Assembly (NCBI GenBank): GCA_964422725.1
Contig: CAYRCC010000005.1
Location: 8,068-72,067 of the forward strand
Reading direction: 5' to 3'
Source: CAKSNH01 sp964422725
GTDB lineage: Bacteria; Bacillota; Clostridia; UBA1381
Length of the DNA stretch: 64,000 nt
The translations under genes and the position numbers were made by a program. The notes beneath the pieces were generated by a model. That model worked only from the letters and a program-made list of their open reading frames with translations, was not told where the DNA came from and searched no databases. This document shows, piece after piece, positions 61,155 through 64,000 of this stretch. Positions within the stretch are counted from its first letter, which is position 1, and each line of letters starts with the position of its first letter.

Positions 61155-61811
61155 TCACATAAACAAACCGAACACAGCTCCGACTGCGGTATTTATAATA
61201 TTAAGTACACCCAAAATCCCAAACGACAATATCTTTGAAAACGCTCCGGTTGTTGACAGCAGCATAATCAAAATCATTGAATAATGCTCATATTTAAGCA
61301 TTGTGTAATATGCATTATCGGGCAAAAACATTCCCAATATTTTTGCACCGTCAAGCGGCGGTATAGGTATTAAATTAAATATCATAAATGCCAAATTTCG
61401 GAATATAAACAGCTGAAGAATTTTAACAATCAGAACGGTTAATGTTCCCGACAATCCCGCCTTTCCGCTTATAAGACTCAGCGTGTAAAGCAAAATCACG
61501 CCGATCACCGCCATAACAAAGTTTGATGCAGGACCGGCAAGCGCAACCAATGCCATACCTCTTTTTTTGTTTTTGTAATACATCGGATTTACTCCAACAG
61601 GCTTAGCCCAGCCAAACCCTGTAAATATCATCAGCAATGTACCGATAATGTCAAGGTGTGCGAGTGGATTAAGCGTGAGTCTGCCTTCGTTGCGGGGCGT
61701 GGGATCTCCGAGCTTTGCCGAAACAATGCCATGCGAAAGCTCGTGTACGGTGATTGCTATTAAAGTTATCGGAACATATATTAATATATCTGCCGGGCTG
61801 ATGTTAAACAT
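61155..61811 (-). CDS. Site-2 protease family membrane metalloprotease (M50)
   Basis: The 218-residue protein has several membrane helices with the zinc motif TVHELSHGIVSAKLG (HExxH) near residue 23, TPRNEGRLTLNPLAHLDIIG, AGPASNFVMAVIGVI and the ND-type LIPIPPLDGAKILGM. It resembles the small M50 proteins that precede scpA in many Firmicutes. It cleaves membrane proteins; its substrate is unknown. GGAATG is the probable ribosome site. Confidence 0.92.
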   Translation of the reverse strand: MFNISPADILIYVPITLIAITVHELSHGIVSAKLGDPTPRNEGRLTLNPLAHLDIIGTLLMIFTGFGWAKPVGVNPMYYKNKKRGMALVALAGPASNFVMAVIGVILLYTLSLISGKAGLSGTLTVLIVKILQLFIFRNLAFMIFNLIPIPPLDGAKILGMFLPDNAYYTMLKYEHYSMILIMLLSTTGAFSKILSFGILGVLNIINTAVGAVFGLFM

Positions 61812-61935
61812 ATAATCATTCCTTTCATTACTTAGATAAGCCGGTATACAATTATAATATCAATTCGGCATAAAACAAATGGATTTCCGTTAAAATACAG
61901 ATTCGCGCATTTAACCTTAAGCTTTTGCAAATAAT

Positions 61936-61968
61936 GCGGATACCCTCGATTAGCTCAGGGATATCCGC
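61936..61968 (-). terminator. Hairpin after SCIFF maturase gene
   Basis: On the minus strand GCGGATATCCCT (61968-61957) pairs with AGGGTATCCGC (61946-61936) with one bulge, followed by ATTATTTG. The T-run is weak. Confidence 0.65.
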
Positions 61969-61981
61969 GCAAAGATTGCAT

Positions 61982-63364
61982 TTAATCCTGCTGTGCGTCC
62001 AGCTTCAGTCTTGCCTCGATTGCAATGGCACATTCCACACGCTTACGCTCAAGCTCACACGCCAACTCGTACGGCTTATTGATGTCATTATTAAAATTGA
62101 ATGCATTTGCACTGCAGCCGCCGCTGCAATAAAACTTGGCAAAACACTTTTTGCACTTATCCTTTGTATACACATTTGATTTTTCAAATTTACTTCTGAT
62201 TCTTGGGTTAATGACTTTGTCGTTAACATTACCCATCAAAAATCTTTTATTGCCGACAAATTGGTGACACGGATAAATATCACCCTCAGGTGACACCGCA
62301 AGATATTCATGTCCGGCACCGCAGCCTGACAAACGCTTTATTACACACGGTCCCTGGTCAAGGTCAACCATAAAATGAAAAAAGTTGAAAGCGTTTCCTT
62401 CTTGACGGCGTTTTAAGTACACCTCAGCCAATTTTTCATATTCGGCAAAAATCTGAGGTAAATGCTCCGTTTTGAGTGCGTATTTGTTTGTTTCCTGAGT
62501 TACAACCGGCTCAACGCTTGTCTGCTTGAAGCCAAGCTCCACAAGATGCATTACGTCGTTTGTGAAATCAAGGTTTTCGGCGGTGAATGTACCGCGCACA
62601 TAATAATTATCCTGATTGCGGCTTTGTGCCAGCTTAACGAATTTAGGCACTATGTCATCGTAAGAACCGCTGCCGTCGATTCGGTATCTCATTTTGTCGT
62701 TTGTTTCTTTTCTTCCGTCAATACTCAGTACGACGTTTGACATATTTTCGTTTAAATATGCCTGTATGTCGTCATTCAAAAGCAGACCGTTTGTCGTGAG
62801 GGTAAATCTGAAATTTTTATTGTGTTTTGCGCCCTCCTGCTTTGCATACTCGGTAATTTCTTTTACCACCGAAAAATTCATAAGCGGTTCGCCGCCGAAA
62901 AAGTCAATCTCTATGTTATGTCTTGACCCTGAATTTTCAATTACAAAATCAATAGCCTTTTTTCCTACCTCGGCACTCATAAGCCCGCGCGGACCGTGAA
63001 ATTCGCCCGTATCGGCAAAACAATATTTGCACCTCAGATTACAGTCGTGCGCTACGTGCAGGCAAAGTGCCTTTACAACAGACCGCTTATTCCATTTCTT
63101 GGCGATAGGTTCATAAGTGTCCTCGCTGAAAAGCTGACCCATATTATAAAGTTCAACGATATCGGCATATGCACTTTCGAGGTCCTCTGCGCTGTATTTA
63201 TCACCGATTGTTTCAATAATGTGCTGCGGACATTTTTCTTCAGGAACAAACGGCTCGTTTAAATAGAACAGCATTTCGTACATAACATCGTCGGCAACGT
63301 GTACCGCACCGCTGCACACGTCCAACACAATATTTAACCCCAACAAATTATATTGATGTATCAA
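61982..63364 (-). CDS. scfB: SCIFF peptide radical SAM maturase
   Basis: The enzyme forms Cys-to-residue thioether links in the SCIFF peptide. The 460-residue protein has an N-terminal peptide-binding domain, the radical SAM motif HDCNLRCKYCFADTGEFHGP at about residue 110, GEPLMNF, and a C-terminal SPASM region with auxiliary iron-sulfur Cys (SGCGAGHEYLAVSPEGDIYP, KDKCKKCFAKFYCSGGCSAN). Family length is about 450. The start is TTG at 63364 with GAGGAG 8 nt upstream. The precursor gene lies 381 bp upstream in the same direction. Confidence 0.95.
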   Translation of the reverse strand: MIHQYNLLGLNIVLDVCSGAVHVADDVMYEMLFYLNEPFVPEEKCPQHIIETIGDKYSAEDLESAYADIVELYNMGQLFSEDTYEPIAKKWNKRSVVKALCLHVAHDCNLRCKYCFADTGEFHGPRGLMSAEVGKKAIDFVIENSGSRHNIEIDFFGGEPLMNFSVVKEITEYAKQEGAKHNKNFRFTLTTNGLLLNDDIQAYLNENMSNVVLSIDGRKETNDKMRYRIDGSGSYDDIVPKFVKLAQSRNQDNYYVRGTFTAENLDFTNDVMHLVELGFKQTSVEPVVTQETNKYALKTEHLPQIFAEYEKLAEVYLKRRQEGNAFNFFHFMVDLDQGPCVIKRLSGCGAGHEYLAVSPEGDIYPCHQFVGNKRFLMGNVNDKVINPRIRSKFEKSNVYTKDKCKKCFAKFYCSGGCSANAFNFNNDINKPYELACELERKRVECAIAIEARLKLDAQQD

Positions 63365-63745
63365 AACTAAAACTCCTCTGTATTAATAAAATTCTATCTC
63401 GTAATTAAAGTCGCCGGCAAAATACCGACAAGTCTTTTAAAAAAAGTGATTTTTCATCGGTTTTTGAGTTTTGCTGTAAGCAAAACCGAAAGCTCCGGTA
63501 ATCAGAATTTGTTTTGTAAAAACCAAAGACTCCGTTTTTGCTGTTTCCGACGCATGCACCGTCGAAAAAGCTTTTGTTTGAGGGAGTATCGCAAATATCC
63601 GACACTTAACGAGCGGTTCTGCCTATGACAAAACTGTCAATCCCTCAATCTCCCAAGAACAAAGTAGACAAACTCAAATGAGTTTGTCTACAGTCTGCGG
63701 GGCATCAAAACGATACCCTTAATTAAACCTGCTCATTAAAAGAGA
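63365..63745. other. 381-bp gap between SCIFF precursor and maturase genes
   Basis: A hairpin at 63664-63691 follows the precursor gene. TTTTGC-TGTAA-GCAAAA (about 63471-63487) is another short hairpin. A 66-codon frame on the minus strand (63405-63605) has no ribosome site and odd composition, and I do not call it. The rest is unassigned and could hold leader structure for the maturase mRNA. Confidence 0.45.
63664..63691 (-). terminator. Hairpin terminator or attenuator after SCIFF precursor
   Basis: GTAGACAAACTCA (63664-63676) and TGAGTTTGTCTAC (63679-63691) are perfect complements with a 2-nt centre. On the minus strand CTTTGTTCTT follows. Partial read-through would let the abundant peptide mRNA exceed that of the maturase. 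Confidence 0.65.
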
Positions 63746-63886
63746 TTATACTCTTTCGCACTTTTGGTTTGCAACCGTGCAAGACGTCTTACAAGCTGAC
63801 TGGCAAGATGTCTGACATTCGCCGCAACCGCCGTGTGCGGCAGTTTCTTTAAGATTTGCTTTGTTCAAAGTTTTAACGTGTTTCAT
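63746..63886 (-). CDS. scfA: SCIFF ranthipeptide precursor, 46 residues, six Cys
   Basis: The frame reads MKHVKTLNKANLKETAAHGG, then CGECQTSCQSACKTSC, then TVANQKCERV. It has six Cys (21, 24, 28, 32, 36, 43) in 46 residues, the definition of the SCIFF family (six cysteines in forty-five), with the conserved N-terminal leader. The maturase gene is downstream. AAGGA lies 10 nt before the ATG. The product is a thioether-bridged peptide; its biological role is not settled, though it is almost universal in Clostridia. Confidence 0.95.
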   Translation of the reverse strand: MKHVKTLNKANLKETAAHGGCGECQTSCQSACKTSCTVANQKCERV

Positions 63887-63940
63887 TTTAAACCATTCCT
63901 TTCCGTACGGACACAAATCCATACAAATAATAATAATTAC

Positions 63941-63949
63941 ATTATAACA
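63941..63949 (-). promoter_or_regulatory. Extended -10 promoter of SCIFF precursor gene
   Basis: On the minus strand TGTTATAAT (63949-63941) is an extended -10 element; no good -35 is seen. The palindrome TCCGTACGGA (63902-63911) lies between it and the ribosome site. Confidence 0.5.
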
Positions 63950-64000
63950 TACTGCTGTAAAAAAATAAAGAGAATTTTTGAATTTTTTTATCTTTTATAT

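Noticed and set aside
63405..63605. 66-codon frame between the SCIFF genes
   Set aside because: No ribosome site, low complexity, and a position in a likely leader region.

Overview
The window reads as a chromosomal contig from an anaerobic, low-to-medium GC Clostridia-type Firmicute, most likely an uncultured gut or rumen lineage. This rests on the mix of markers: a SCIFF peptide with its radical-SAM maturase, dipicolinate synthase subunit A (endospores), Mini-RNase III beside cysE-cysS, a split transketolase, YitT, ScpAB, AGGAGG-type ribosome sites with frequent GTG/TTG starts, and an AraC-flanked glucuronate cluster. There are no rRNA or tRNA genes, no complete insertion sequence, no prophage and no CRISPR array. 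A run of 100 Ns (38989-39088) inside a 125-bp tandem repeat marks a scaffold gap.

Layout. 1-5.2 kb: the 3' part of a very large, A+T-rich surface protein, followed by an out-of-frame remnant of a second copy of its C-terminal tail. 5.2-5.5 kb: an unexplained intergenic array of short repeats at helical-turn spacing. 5.5-6.4 kb: dpaA. 7.1-10.3 kb: a sugar-binding lipoprotein followed directly by a chemoreceptor. 10.4-17.2 kb: a DUF624-type membrane protein, mnmG, an AI-2E-family exporter and two FAD-dependent oxidoreductases in a tightly packed run. 17.2-19.8 kb (minus): an MBOAT O-acyltransferase with an SGNH partner. 20-21 kb (minus): an iron alcohol dehydrogenase. 21.4-23 kb: two tandem paralogous membrane-anchored proteins of unknown function. 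23-27.6 kb: yebC, then a nucleoside-salvage operon deoD-deoB-cdd-pdp. 27.9-31.4 kb: purC, purB, purA.

31.5-39 kb: a flavodoxin-like reductase divergent from a LytTR-PAS regulator; a radical-SAM/DUF4130 pair predicted to act in DNA repair, whose promoter carries two LexA (SOS) box-like sites; a two-domain homocysteine methyltransferase/methylene-THF reductase; and an OGG1-like glycosylase translationally coupled to a Cys-rich zinc-ribbon protein. 39-45 kb (minus): a lipoprotein, the split transketolase, mrnC, a small unknown gene, cysS and cysE. 45-50 kb: fucO, rsgA behind a pair of mutually exclusive hairpins, yitT and a FliB-like methylase. 50-55 kb: an AraC regulator divergent from a signal-less GH115 alpha-glucuronidase, uxuB and uxuA. 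55.4-56.5 kb: an ECF sigma/anti-sigma pair. 56.8-61.8 kb (minus): TatD, CPBP protease, 5-formyl-THF cyclo-ligase, DJ-1/PfpI, scpB, scpA and an M50 protease. 62-63.9 kb (minus): the SCIFF maturase and its 46-residue precursor, which is easily missed because of its size.

Functional themes are nucleoside and purine supply, uronate use with chemotaxis to a sugar-like ligand, one-carbon and sulfur metabolism, and DNA maintenance. The most rewarding places for follow-up are the SOS-box radical-SAM/DUF4130 operon, the helically phased repeat array near 5.3 kb, the hairpin switch before rsgA, and the tandem paralogous repeat proteins at 21.4-23 kb. All identifications come from reading the sequence against remembered family features; no database search was run.
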